Source: Planctomycetota bacterium (GTDB taxonomy: Bacteria; Planctomycetota; Planctomycetia; Pirellulales; Pirellulaceae). From it: a DNA stretch of 44,096 bases. Within the stretch, counting starts at the first letter, position 1, and every line of letters starts with the position of its first letter. The translations under genes and the position numbers were made by a program. Where the stretch lies: positions 1 to 44,096 of the forward strand of contig JAPLNL010000127.1 of the NCBI GenBank assembly GCA_026692905.1, given 5' to 3'. Below, piece after piece: positions 17,479-25,925 of this stretch. Below the pieces are notes generated by a model, which saw only the letters and a list, made by a program, of their open reading frames with translations, searched no databases and was not told the origin of the DNA.

Positions 17479-18759
17479 ATGAATCCGGTCAGCAACGTTC
17501 ACTTAGCCGTACAGTTTTTCTTTCAAATCGGTGTCATTCTTATTGCGTGTCGTATCGTCGGGATGATTGCGAAGTATTTTGGGCAACCCCAGGTGGTTGC
17601 TGAGATGATTGCAGGTGTACTACTCGGTCCATCTTTGTTTGGACTCCTATTGCCAGAGTTGCAAAAGATGTTTTTTCCATGGGACAAGACGCAGCTGACT
17701 CGAGATACTCAGAGCTATCTTTTCCCGGCCTCACAATTGGGGCTGGCTTTGTACATGTTTATCGTCGGGCTAGAGTTTCGAGTGGACATTGTCCGAAACC
17801 ATTTTAAGAGCTCGCTTGCGGTTTCGTTGGCAGGCATGATAGCCCCTTTCGTTTTGGGGGCTGGGCTCGGATGGTATTTCTTTCACTACACGCAACTCTT
17901 CCCTGAAAGAACGAAGCAATCGGAAGCCATGCTGTTCTTGGGGGCTTCGATGTGTATCACTGCGTTCCCGATGTTGGCACGCATCATTCACTTTAAGGGG
18001 CTGGCCGGAACGTTGATGGGAACCGTCGCTATCGGTGCAGGGGCGATTGACGATGCCATGGCTTGGTGTTTGCTTGCGTTGGTTCTTGCAAGCTTTGACT
18101 CGAACATGTCTGGAGCTTTTTGGAGCATCGGTGGTGGTCTCTTGTTTGTCCTAGTTGCGTTCGCGTTGGTCCGTCCTTTGCTGGATCGGTGCAAACATTG
18201 GATGATTGCAGCGGATGAAACGCTGAGCGATACCGGTTTGGTCATTGGGCTAGCTGTGATGGCGTTTGGCGCTTGGTTCACGGACAAGATTCAATTGCAC
18301 GCTGTGTTCGGTGCGTTTGTGATGGGATCATGCATCCCTCGAGGAGTGATGGCAAGAGACTTAATTGTGAGAATTCAGCCGCTGGCCGTTGCGTTGCTTT
18401 TGCCGCTCTTTTTTACGTACTCAGGTCTCAACACGGAAATCGGACTTCTCAAGACGCCTTATCTATGGACGATGTGCGGACTAGTATTCCTAGCGGCCGT
18501 AGCAGGGAAATTTGGCGCCTGCTGGCTCGCTGCCCGCTGGACAGGCCTGCCGAATCGAGAAGCACTAGGAATCGGAACGTTGATGAATGCTCGAGGGCTA
18601 ATGGAGCTCATCATTATCAATATTGGACTGCAACGTGGCGTGATCAGCAAAGAGCTGTTCGCGATCTTAGTCATCATGGCAGTTGTCACAACTCTGATGG
18701 CATCGCCGCTTTTTGAAGCATTGGTTGGGTCGAAGAAACCTGCAGGCCAACAGGCCTAG
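17479..18759 (+). CDS. CPA2-type cation/proton antiporter
   Basis: This 426-residue inner-membrane protein has about twelve hydrophobic segments from end to end. It belongs to the monovalent cation:proton antiporter-2 group (KefB/NapA-like). The ion-site motif is AIDDAMAWCLLALV (near residues 190-203), with adjacent aspartates typical of electrogenic members. NARGLMELIIINIGL near the C-terminus is another family hallmark. There is no TrkA-N/RCK domain after the membrane part, so it is not a full Kef channel. It shares an operon with the MarR regulator. The stop codon TAG (18757-18759) is itself the first part of a family A repeat, so the natural C-terminus may have been altered by insertion of that element. 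Na+ or K+ specificity cannot be decided here. Confidence 0.92.
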   Translation: MNPVSNVHLAVQFFFQIGVILIACRIVGMIAKYFGQPQVVAEMIAGVLLGPSLFGLLLPELQKMFFPWDKTQLTRDTQSYLFPASQLGLALYMFIVGLEFRVDIVRNHFKSSLAVSLAGMIAPFVLGAGLGWYFFHYTQLFPERTKQSEAMLFLGASMCITAFPMLARIIHFKGLAGTLMGTVAIGAGAIDDAMAWCLLALVLASFDSNMSGAFWSIGGGLLFVLVAFALVRPLLDRCKHWMIAADETLSDTGLVIGLAVMAFGAWFTDKIQLHAVFGAFVMGSCIPRGVMARDLIVRIQPLAVALLLPLFFTYSGLNTEIGLLKTPYLWTMCGLVFLAAVAGKFGACWLAARWTGLPNREALGIGTLMNARGLMELIIINIGLQRGVISKELFAILVIMAVVTTLMASPLFEALVGSKKPAGQQA

Positions 18760-18824
18760 CACGACGCGCAAGCTAGTGAATTGAGTGTTAAAATCGCTAG
18801 CTTGCGCGATCGCGCGTCGTGCTA
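18757..18824 (+). repeat. Family A palindrome overlapping antiporter stop codon
   Basis: The left arm (tagcacgacgcgcaagctag) and right arm (ctagcttgcgcgatcgcgcg, then tcgtgcta) enclose tgaattgagtgttaaaatcg. The first three bases are the TAG stop of the antiporter. The element abuts the family C copy that begins at 18830. Confidence 0.85.
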
Positions 18825-18829
18825 GGATA

Positions 18830-19036
18830 GAGCTTGCGACGCCACGGTTCGGCAGGAGCCTCACCCCACCGCTGTAAACATCTTTGCAAAGTCAATTCCA
18901 TTGAAACCTTAGGGAGGGCGAGGCTCCTGCCGAGCCAACGGTGCAAAGGTTCGGCAGGAGCCTCACCCTCCCGAGCAATGAATGACTTAGGTAAACTCGT
19001 TGGAAACATGTTTACAGCGGTGGCCTCACCCTCCCT
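18830..19036 (+). repeat. Family C nested repeat, copy 2 (207 bp)
   Basis: Nearly identical to 7487-7694. It includes the 61-bp hairpin at 18912-18972 and the outer words gctgtaaaca and tgtttacagc next to ccacc/ggtgg. The 14 bases that complete the first hairpin in copy 1 (from 7473) are missing here, replaced by the end of the family A element. Confidence 0.87.
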
Positions 19037-19142
19037 CAGCACCAGTGTCTACTTAAGTTCATCTAACAATTTCACGACGAGCTCACCTGTCCCAATTTCT
19101 GCGAAGCTGTGCAAGCCCATCCATGTTTGGTAGCCCTTTTCT

Positions 19143-19211
19143 GTAGCGAAAGTCGTCAAGACTTTCGGCTGCATTGCGTAAACCACCGAAACTCTTGACG
19201 AGTTTCGCTAC
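19143..19211 (+). repeat. Family B REP-like double hairpin, copy 2
   Basis: Starts gtagcgaaag and ends gtttcgctac. The first hairpin has stem cgaaagtc/gactttcg and the second cgaaactc/gagtttcg. The linker is gctgcattgcgtaaaccac. It is 69 bp, the same length as copies 1 and 3. Confidence 0.9.
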
Positions 19212-19396
19212 AAAATGCGAAATCGAAAGGTCCAAAAGTGAGACGGCGTCCGAGGCCGCTGGGTTCTCAACGGAACAAAATTTGCGCATTCGAAAGTTCC
19301 TGCAATACCAAACGTTTGACACCCCGGGCTAGCGACCAACGGCTAAAAGTCCCAACGCCAAATTGGGCTGAAATAGCTACGCAGTGGTTGGCAGCA

Positions 19397-19426
19397 TTGG
19401 TCAAAGGCTTCTGTGTTAGCTATAAT
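19397..19426 (+). promoter_or_regulatory. Sigma70-type promoter of the second DUF1549/1553-DUF1501 operon
   Basis: TTGGTC (19397-19402), an 18-base spacer and a perfect TATAAT (19421-19426). Transcription would begin near 19433. This supports the start codon at 19482 and argues against a GTG at 19413, which lies upstream of the expected transcript. Confidence 0.5.
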
Positions 19427-19481
19427 CGACTTCGTTGGTTTCACCGACTCTCCCGCCGCATTCGCTCCCGCCTTCCAAACT

Positions 19482-21143
19482 ATGGTTCGATCCGCATTTT
19501 ATTTAGTCCTTTTGTCCGTCATGTCCGGCAATCAAGGGTTCGTACACGCTCAGGAGTCCGCTAACTCAACGCGATTGTCCATAACGAACTCGACGTCGAG
19601 CAACGTTGGGTCAGCCATCCCAGTTGGGCTAAACGCCTCGCACGTCATCGATCTTGGACTTGAGCAAGGCTATCGCGTCAACTCCGTTGAAGCAGCGAAG
19701 CCCATCGACGATTCGATGTTTGCTCGAAGAATCCATCTCGATCTTGTTGGTCGCGTGCCGCGTACGGGCGAGCTGGACGAGTTTCTTTCGCAAACAAACA
19801 GCTCAAAGCGATCGGCATTGGTTGATCGGCTTCTAGCAAGCGATGAGCATGCCGTTCACATGGCGGAGGTTTATGATGCGATCTTGATCGGGCGGACCAA
19901 TGTTGATCAAGTCAAAAAGCGGATGGAGGCTGGCTGGTTAGCCTACTTGCGAGATGCCGTTGTGAAGAATCGACCTTGGAACCAAATAACACGCGAGATT
20001 GTGCTCGCCCGACCGTCGAGTCCGGAAGCACGCGGTGCAGCATGGTATTTGTATGCTCGCAAGGACAAACATCAAGATATCGCGGAAGCGGTTTCGAAAG
20101 ATATCTTTGGAGTGCGAATCGATTGCGCTCAATGTCATGATCATCCGCTTGCGGATGAGATCAAGCAGAAGCACTATTGGGGCTTAGTGGCGTTTTTCAA
20201 TCGCTCCAAGAACGTAGACACGCCGCAAGGCCCGCGCATCTCAGAGTCGGCCATTGGTGGTTTTTCTGACTTTGCCAATTTGGAGGGTTCATCCTCTCCA
20301 AACGAATTGCGATTCCTCGAAGATCGCTATGTCGAAGAAGTTCGACCGGGCAAGGATGCAAAGGAGGAAGACAAGGATGAGCTTTACGTTTCCGTGAATG
20401 GCACCGACCCAAAGATTCCCAAATTCTCGCGGCGGGAGCAGTTTGTGGAAAAGGTATTGGCAGACCATCCATTGCTTGGCAAGGCGATGGTGAATCGTAT
20501 TTGGGGATGGATGATGGGGCGAGGATTGGTTCACCCTGTCGATTCGCTTGATTCTTTTCATCCAGCGAGCCACCCCGAGTTGCTAGATTGGCTTTCTAGG
20601 GATTTTGTAGCTTCAGGCTATGATGTTCGGCGATTGATCAAAGCGATCGCGTCTTCACAATCGTATCAACTCGATTCTGCTAATACGAAGAACGTCGATC
20701 CCAAGTGGTTTGCGACCGCGTTGCCCAAGCCGCTGACAGCCGAGATGTTGCAACGATCGATGTTGACGGTGCTGGAGCCGGTCGAAACGAGTCGATGGGA
20801 TACCATTGAAAAGAGGGTTGCCTTTGCGAATCTTTTTCCTGATGTACTGACAGAGGAGTCGATCGCCAACGTTGCGCAGGGGCTGTTGCTTTCCAACAGC
20901 GATACGATCACTGAATTGGTGTCCATGAAGCAATCGCGTTTTCTGCAGAGCCTTGCAGCACCGATGGAAACAGCAACTGCTACTGAGCGGCTTTTTCTTA
21001 GGATTCTGGGGCGAAATCCGGCCTCAGACGAAGTTGCCTATTGCAAACAATACATCGATGGGAGAATGGACCAACGCGAGCGAGCCATCGAAGGCTTGGC
21101 GTGGGCGATGATCACCAGCGCTGAGTTCCGATTCAATCACTAA
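19482..21143 (+). CDS. DUF1549/DUF1553 cytochrome-like exported protein
   Basis: This 553-residue protein heads the second exported-protein operon. The ATG at 19482 gives a signal peptide (MVRSAFYLVLLSVMSG, ending near VHAQ) and follows the promoter at 19397-19426. DUF1549 (PSCyt2) covers about 55-260, with RRIHLDLVGRVPRTGELDEF and a CXXCH heme motif at 215-219 (CAQCHDHPLAD). DUF1553 (PSD1) covers about 300-550, with AMVNRIWGWMMGRGLVHPVD and SHPELLDWLSRDFVASGYDVRR in two adjoining blocks. Unlike the 757-residue paralogue at 11464-13737, it lacks the N-terminal cytochrome-like and Ig-like parts. It is followed after 8 bases by a DUF1501 gene. Substrate and electron partner are unknown. Confidence 0.9.
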   Translation: MVRSAFYLVLLSVMSGNQGFVHAQESANSTRLSITNSTSSNVGSAIPVGLNASHVIDLGLEQGYRVNSVEAAKPIDDSMFARRIHLDLVGRVPRTGELDEFLSQTNSSKRSALVDRLLASDEHAVHMAEVYDAILIGRTNVDQVKKRMEAGWLAYLRDAVVKNRPWNQITREIVLARPSSPEARGAAWYLYARKDKHQDIAEAVSKDIFGVRIDCAQCHDHPLADEIKQKHYWGLVAFFNRSKNVDTPQGPRISESAIGGFSDFANLEGSSSPNELRFLEDRYVEEVRPGKDAKEEDKDELYVSVNGTDPKIPKFSRREQFVEKVLADHPLLGKAMVNRIWGWMMGRGLVHPVDSLDSFHPASHPELLDWLSRDFVASGYDVRRLIKAIASSQSYQLDSANTKNVDPKWFATALPKPLTAEMLQRSMLTVLEPVETSRWDTIEKRVAFANLFPDVLTEESIANVAQGLLLSNSDTITELVSMKQSRFLQSLAAPMETATATERLFLRILGRNPASDEVAYCKQYIDGRMDQRERAIEGLAWAMITSAEFRFNH

Positions 21144-21151
21144 GTCAAACC

Positions 21152-22507
21152 ATGTCGCATAGGTCAAGCAATTCGCAACCATCCCATAACGATCGGATGC
21201 TCAACGCACCCTGCGGTAGCCGAGACCATCGCTTGCATCGACGTTTGTTTCTGCAAGGGAGTTTGGCTGGGGCTGCTTCTGTGGCAAGTTTCCAAAGTTT
21301 GTTCAGCGTACCGGCTTTTGCCGAGTCTGCAAAAGCCCGAGGCAAACGCTGTATTTTGCTATGGCTATGTGGAGCGCCAAGCCAATTTGAAACATGGGAC
21401 CCGAAGCCGGGGCGGCCGTCCGGCGGTCCATTCGGCTCGATTCCAACTGCGATACCGGGCGTGCATATCAGTGAATTGATGCCGAAGACGGCGACCATCC
21501 TGGATCAATTGACTTTGGTCCGTTCGATGTCGACCGAACCCAACGAACACTTCCAAGCGATCGACATGTTGACGCGTGGCGAGGCGCCGCGGCCTCCATT
21601 TACGCGTCCCTTGTTGGGCTCGGTTTTGGCGAAACAACTTGGGCAACTCGATAGTCCTGTTCCTCAGTTCGTTTTGCTGGATCCATGTCCGGAGGGGAAT
21701 GAGTTCAAATCGTTCAAGGCGGCGAACTGGGCCGGTTGGCTTGGGGCCGAGTATGGGCCGGTGCGCGTGGGCGGAAAGTACAAGTTAGAGAATGTCGCAA
21801 TGCCAGAGGGGATGACTGCAACGGACCATAGCGATCGCGAAGCCCTGCGTGCGTTCTTGAGTCGCAAGTTTGTTAACGATCATCAGAACTCAGCGGTGCA
21901 GTCCTACAATGCCGTTTTTGAACGAGTGAAGGGCTTGATGCAATCGGCTCCCTTGTTCAACTTGAGCAAGCTGCCTGAAGCCGATCGCGCCAAGTATGGT
22001 CCTGGGACATTTGGCATGCATACCCTGCTTGCACGGCATCTGGTGGAGAATGGTTCGACGTTTGTCATGGTGGCCAACGGTATGCCTTGGGACTGCCACG
22101 TTTTCAATCATGAGACGCATCAGATGTTGGTCCCTGAAATGGATCGGATCGTGTTTCATTTGATCAATGATTTGAAAGAACGAAGCATGCTCGATGACAC
22201 GTTGGTCCTGGTGATGGGCGAGTTCGGGCGAACGCCATGGCTCAATGAAGCCCGCGGACGCGATCACTACCCTAAGGCCTGGAGTATGGCTATGGCTGGA
22301 TGTGGACTGAAGCCTGGAGCAGTCTATGGTGCGACGGACGAAAATGGCGTAGACGTGAGTGTGAATCCAATCAACCAACGTCGATTGTTTGCCACGATTT
22401 ATGCGGCGTTGGGGCTAGACCCACATGAATCCTACGATTTGCCTGGTTTCCCAACCTTTTATCGGGTCGAAGGCGATGCCGAACCTATCTCCGAACTGCT
22501 TGCCTGA
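21152..22507 (+). CDS. DUF1501 exported protein
   Basis: This 451-residue member of the DUF1501 group is the partner of the DUF1549/1553 protein just upstream. An arginine pair in HRRLFLQGSLAGAAS (about 28-42) followed by a hydrophobic stretch to FAES resembles a Tat signal. Core motifs are ILLWLCGAPSQFETWDPKPG (about 68-87) and VLVMGEFGRTPW with GRDHYPKAWSMAMAG toward the C-terminus, as in the other DUF1501 protein of this window (7724-9181). It has a somewhat longer, Ser/Asn-rich N-region. Gene spacing is 8 bases from the preceding stop and 11 to the WD40 gene, so the three are co-transcribed. The biochemical role of the family is not established. Confidence 0.9.
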   Translation: MSHRSSNSQPSHNDRMLNAPCGSRDHRLHRRLFLQGSLAGAASVASFQSLFSVPAFAESAKARGKRCILLWLCGAPSQFETWDPKPGRPSGGPFGSIPTAIPGVHISELMPKTATILDQLTLVRSMSTEPNEHFQAIDMLTRGEAPRPPFTRPLLGSVLAKQLGQLDSPVPQFVLLDPCPEGNEFKSFKAANWAGWLGAEYGPVRVGGKYKLENVAMPEGMTATDHSDREALRAFLSRKFVNDHQNSAVQSYNAVFERVKGLMQSAPLFNLSKLPEADRAKYGPGTFGMHTLLARHLVENGSTFVMVANGMPWDCHVFNHETHQMLVPEMDRIVFHLINDLKERSMLDDTLVLVMGEFGRTPWLNEARGRDHYPKAWSMAMAGCGLKPGAVYGATDENGVDVSVNPINQRRLFATIYAALGLDPHESYDLPGFPTFYRVEGDAEPISELLA

Positions 22508-22518
22508 TTGCCATACCG

Positions 22519-23736
22519 ATGCCTGTTCAATTAGAAAAAATCGATCGCTATTCCTTCCCGAGCGGCCTGCTCGATTTTACGGTGAGGTCGGATGGTGAGC
22601 TGCTTTATGCAGCTTGCATGGATGGGATTTACGAACTCCCCCTGTCGAGTTTAGCATCGTCGAGCTTAACACCAGAGCAGCCTGCGGCGAACGAGTCGGA
22701 CAAGGAGAAAAATGAGAAGCTGAAAGGAAAGACCAAGCCCCGTCGGATCGGTCGGCACGGCAGTTATGTATCGAGCGTTGCCTTGATCGAGTCGACGCAT
22801 TCTTTGCTTTCGGCATCTTATGATGGAATCTTTCAGATTCGGGATTTATCAGGAAGCGGAACGGTTCCAGAAGTTAGCAATGCCGACCAGCCTGAGGCAA
22901 AAGCTACCTTGAATGAGGCCAATGATTTAACGCCACGGTTATCCGAACGAGTGCACTCGTTTTGGTCTTGGGACATGGCGTTGTCGCCGGACCAACGCTT
23001 TGTCGCTTCGGTTTCAGGGCAGTACTTAGCAGGTGCTGAGGACTATTCGCCGCAAGCGTCACCTGAGCCCAATGTGAAAATCTTGGAGTCAGGGACGGCC
23101 AAGGTGATTCACGCCTTGGAAATGCTTCCTTCGGTGCAGTGCGTCGCTTTTGATTCTTCGTCGCGATACCTTGCGGCAGGAAATCTCATGGGTGACTTAG
23201 CCGTATGGGACGTAGAGAATGGGAAGGCATTGGCACAATGGCGAACGAAATCGTTCACAAGCTGGGGGATCATCAAAAGCCATTGTTACATTGGTGGGGT
23301 TTTTGCCGTAGCGTTCTCACCGGATGGAGAGTCTCTTTATGCAGCCGGGATGGGAGACATGAAAGATCCCATGGCGGGCAATGGCAAGCAACTCTGGCAA
23401 CGTTTTGACTGGCGAAAAGCACCGGTTGAAATGAAGCAGGAGACGGTTGGTTCGCAATCAGGTGAAGGGTTGATGGAAACCCTAGCATGGCATCCCAATG
23501 GAACCCAGTTTGTGATGGGGGGGCGGTTGCGTGGTGGCAAATGGAATCTTGGGATCTTTGATGCAAGTTCCGGGCAACTGATCGGCGAAGCGAAAACGGG
23601 GATGCGTATTACGACGGCTCGATATAGTCCAGACGGAACAGTGTTGTACCTAGGTGGGATGCAGGGGCAGCCAGGACCTAAGGAAAATCGTTTCCCTGAT
23701 TTCGGATACTTAGAGCGATATCGTGTCAAGCAGTGA
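22519..23736 (+). CDS. WD40-repeat protein
   Basis: This 405-residue beta-propeller protein is encoded last in the second operon. Degenerate WD40 blades are visible: HGSYVSSVALIESTHSLLSASYDGIFQIRD split over about 80-110, QCVAFDSSSRYLAAGNLMGDLAVWDV (about 205-230), GVFAVAFSPDGESLYAAGMGD (about 255-275) and ETLAWHPNGTQFVMGGRLRGG (about 315-335). An acidic/Lys-rich, low-complexity insert separates the first two blades. I see no signal peptide, in contrast to its operon partners, so it is probably cytosolic unless exported by another route. WD40 proteins scaffold protein contacts. A link to DUF1549/DUF1501 function is inferred only from position. Confidence 0.85.
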   Translation: MPVQLEKIDRYSFPSGLLDFTVRSDGELLYAACMDGIYELPLSSLASSSLTPEQPAANESDKEKNEKLKGKTKPRRIGRHGSYVSSVALIESTHSLLSASYDGIFQIRDLSGSGTVPEVSNADQPEAKATLNEANDLTPRLSERVHSFWSWDMALSPDQRFVASVSGQYLAGAEDYSPQASPEPNVKILESGTAKVIHALEMLPSVQCVAFDSSSRYLAAGNLMGDLAVWDVENGKALAQWRTKSFTSWGIIKSHCYIGGVFAVAFSPDGESLYAAGMGDMKDPMAGNGKQLWQRFDWRKAPVEMKQETVGSQSGEGLMETLAWHPNGTQFVMGGRLRGGKWNLGIFDASSGQLIGEAKTGMRITTARYSPDGTVLYLGGMQGQPGPKENRFPDFGYLERYRVKQ

Positions 23737-23813
23737 TGACATCACTTCAGAACCACCTCGTTTAACCGTCAGCCGTAGGCGTACCGTCGAAACATCAAAG
23801 CACATGCATTTCT

Positions 23814-23882
23814 GTAGCGAAAGTCGTCAAGACTTTCGGCTGCATCGCCTAAACGACCGAAACTCTTGACGAGTTTCGCTAC
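23814..23882 (+). repeat. Family B REP-like double hairpin, copy 3
   Basis: Starts gtagcgaaag and ends gtttcgctac, 69 bp. It differs from copy 2 at a few positions of the linker (gcatcgcctaaacgac). It lies between the convergent WD40 (plus) and hydrolase (minus) genes, where it could serve as a two-way terminator. Confidence 0.9.
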
Positions 23883-23920
23883 AAGAAGTTCACCGCATTG
23901 CCGAAGCGGGGCGAGTCGAC

Positions 23921-24952
23921 CTACTTTAGCAATTCATTTGCGATCCACGGATCGGCCCAGCGATGCAATCTTTTTTTACCGGTACCAACATCAGAACAAG
24001 TCTCTTGCCTTTCTCGATGCATGTATCCAACGTGGCCACCGTATTCGCTGGTACGAAGGACCGTAGAGTCCGATAGAATCGCGTTGTCGAACATCCATGC
24101 CGGAACGATGGGATCGTGTTTGTCGATCAAGATCGTCGTGGGTACTTGGATTTGATCAAGCCAAACCGCGGACGAGCCAGCGATATAGTATTCTTCGGCA
24201 TCTCGGAAGCCAGCCAAAGGTGCAGTGACGGTTTCATCGAACTTGCGAATGGTTTCGAAGGAAGCCGTTTGCAATTGTTTGGCCCATTGAGGCCAGATGG
24301 CGGCTCGTGAGGCTGCTTGTTTGCGAAGCGAACGCATGAAGTAGTTGGCGTAATGGCGGTAAAGGCCCTTCTCCATGTGCGTTGAGCAGTCCGACAGTCG
24401 AATGGGTGGCGCGACGGAAACAGCTTGCAAGATGCTGAGTTCCCGATCCCCTTCACCGGTATCGATCTGCCCATGTTTCGCAGCGAGAAGTTTCAGAAGG
24501 ATATTTCCCCCGAGGGAAACGCCGGAGATCCGCCATCGTCGAATTCCTAGCGATTTTCGCAAATGCATGAGCATTTGCCAAACTTCCTCGAAACAGGCTC
24601 CGTGAGGCGGAAGCGGCGTGAATCGTCCGGATGGCCCCGCACCAGGAAGGTCTGCACGAAAGACTCGAAGCCCGCGAGAGAGGAGCCGCTGGGCTGTGGT
24701 CGTCATGTAGGTGCCCGCGTGAGACGAGCCAAGTCCATGCAGGAGCAGAACTGCTTCGTCAGCATGAGCGGGGTCGGGCCTCAGGGGGCGGTTTTCATAA
24801 ACGAGACTGTAGCCCTGGTTGCCCAAAAGAATCTGGTGTTCAATCGTTGGCGGAAGAGGTGGCTTAGGCTTGTAAAATCCAGTGAGGATGGTTTGAATAT
24901 GTCCATTGCGTAAGTACCAAGGCGGACGAAACTGTTCGGGCTGTATCAGCAT
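23921..24952 (-). CDS. YheT-like alpha/beta hydrolase
   Basis: About 343 residues. The ATG at 24952 is chosen because it opens a normal family start (MLIQPEQFRPPWYLRNGHIQ). An upstream GTG at 25003 would add 17 residues without similarity and nearly touch the divergent kinase gene. The PPWYLRNGHIQTIL segment is characteristic of the YheT/ABHD1-3 group. The nucleophile elbow is GVSLGGN (Ser near 146), the acid is in DKHDPIVP (Asp near 279) and the catalytic His is in YGGHVGYM (near 306). The oxyanion region is LLLHGLGSSHAG. It lacks a signal peptide. Members are esterase or acyltransferase-like, and the bacterial substrate is poorly defined. It is divergent from PfkB with only 54 bases between the starts, so the two may share regulation. 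Confidence 0.9.
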   Translation of the reverse strand: MLIQPEQFRPPWYLRNGHIQTILTGFYKPKPPLPPTIEHQILLGNQGYSLVYENRPLRPDPAHADEAVLLLHGLGSSHAGTYMTTTAQRLLSRGLRVFRADLPGAGPSGRFTPLPPHGACFEEVWQMLMHLRKSLGIRRWRISGVSLGGNILLKLLAAKHGQIDTGEGDRELSILQAVSVAPPIRLSDCSTHMEKGLYRHYANYFMRSLRKQAASRAAIWPQWAKQLQTASFETIRKFDETVTAPLAGFRDAEEYYIAGSSAVWLDQIQVPTTILIDKHDPIVPAWMFDNAILSDSTVLRTSEYGGHVGYMHRERQETCSDVGTGKKRLHRWADPWIANELLK

Positions 24953-25006
24953 CAATCTAACTCTCGTCCTTTTTTCCAATGCACAGTACCGTGCAGAATA
25001 CACAAA

Positions 25007-25912
25007 ATGTCATTGTTGGCCGTCGGAACCATCGCGTTCGATTCGATCGAAACCCCAACGGATTCTCGCCATCGAATTCTTGGCGGGAGTGCAACCTATT
25101 TTGGATACGCTGCAAGTTTCTTCACACCGGTTCGTTTGGTAGGCATCGTAGGCAAAGATTGGCCCGATTGCTACTCTCAATTGCTCACGGACCGTGGAAT
25201 TGACCTTTCTGGGGTTGTGCGAGACGAAGTGAAAAACTCCTATTTTTGGCATGGTCGGTACACGCTGGATTTTCAAGATCGCGAGACGCTGGCTTGTGAA
25301 GTTCAGGGATTTGATCAATTTGTTCCGAAGTTACCGGACCATTTTCGCGATAGCCGGTTTGTTTTCCTTGGTGCGGCTTCCCCGTCCGTTCAATTGAAAA
25401 CGCTGGAGCAATGCAATGGCCCAGAGTTCGTCTTCGCCGATACGGTTGATATGTGGATCGAAAGATCATCGGACGAACTGACGCAGTTGCTGCGAAGGTT
25501 GAATTGTCTTTTGATCAACGATTCGGAAGCTCGGCAATTCACGCGGCACCGGGACTTGATTCAAGCAGGCAAAGCGATTCAAAAGATGGGGCCGAAAATG
25601 GTGATCATCAAAAAAGGTGAGCATGGTTGCTTGCTCTTTCACGGAGATACGGTTTCCCCGTGTCCTGCCTATCCAACCGATAGCATGATCGATCCCACTG
25701 GGGCTGGCGACAGTTTTGCGGGTGGTATCCTCGGATACTTAGTAAACCGACCGGCGATCGACCGACGGACGATGATCGATGCGATACACTATGGTACTGT
25801 GGTCGCTAGCTATACCGTCGCAGGGTTTTCGTTGGAGGGAATTCAAACGATCGGGATGGCTGAAATAGAAGATCGCCGATCCGAGTTTCGAAAAATGTTG
25901 TTGGTAGAATAG
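25007..25912 (+). CDS. PfkB-family sugar kinase
   Basis: This 301-residue cytosolic kinase is of the ribokinase/PfkB fold. It would transfer the ATP gamma-phosphate to a sugar or nucleoside. The N-terminal substrate region has HRILGGSATYFGYAASFF, where the GGSA-type motif corresponds to PfkB signature 1. The C-terminal signature DPTGAGDSFAGGILGYL includes the catalytic base D235 after the GAG anion hole. The lid is short, and the length is usual for the family. Close downstream in the same direction are a small membrane protein (13-base gap) and an RbsD/FucU mutarotase, suggesting pentose or deoxysugar metabolism. Whether the substrate is ribose, adenosine or another sugar cannot be fixed. 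Confidence 0.9.
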   Translation: MSLLAVGTIAFDSIETPTDSRHRILGGSATYFGYAASFFTPVRLVGIVGKDWPDCYSQLLTDRGIDLSGVVRDEVKNSYFWHGRYTLDFQDRETLACEVQGFDQFVPKLPDHFRDSRFVFLGAASPSVQLKTLEQCNGPEFVFADTVDMWIERSSDELTQLLRRLNCLLINDSEARQFTRHRDLIQAGKAIQKMGPKMVIIKKGEHGCLLFHGDTVSPCPAYPTDSMIDPTGAGDSFAGGILGYLVNRPAIDRRTMIDAIHYGTVVASYTVAGFSLEGIQTIGMAEIEDRRSEFRKMLLVE

Positions 25913-25925
25913 CCCGGAAGACCGA

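Larger units (their letters stand above)
18760..19481. other. Intergenic repeat hot spot plus promoter
   Basis: In 722 bp this gap stacks three unrelated repeat families: A (to 18824), C (18830-19036) and B (19143-19211). It then carries a promoter (19397-19426) for the next gene. The remaining sequence (19037-19142 and 19212-19396) shows nothing I can assign. Short frames here encode repeat peptides only. Confidence 0.7.

Noticed and set aside
19413-19481. GTG start of the second DUF1549/1553 gene
   Set aside because: It lies upstream of the expected transcription start from the TATAAT promoter, and the ATG at 19482 opens the signal peptide.
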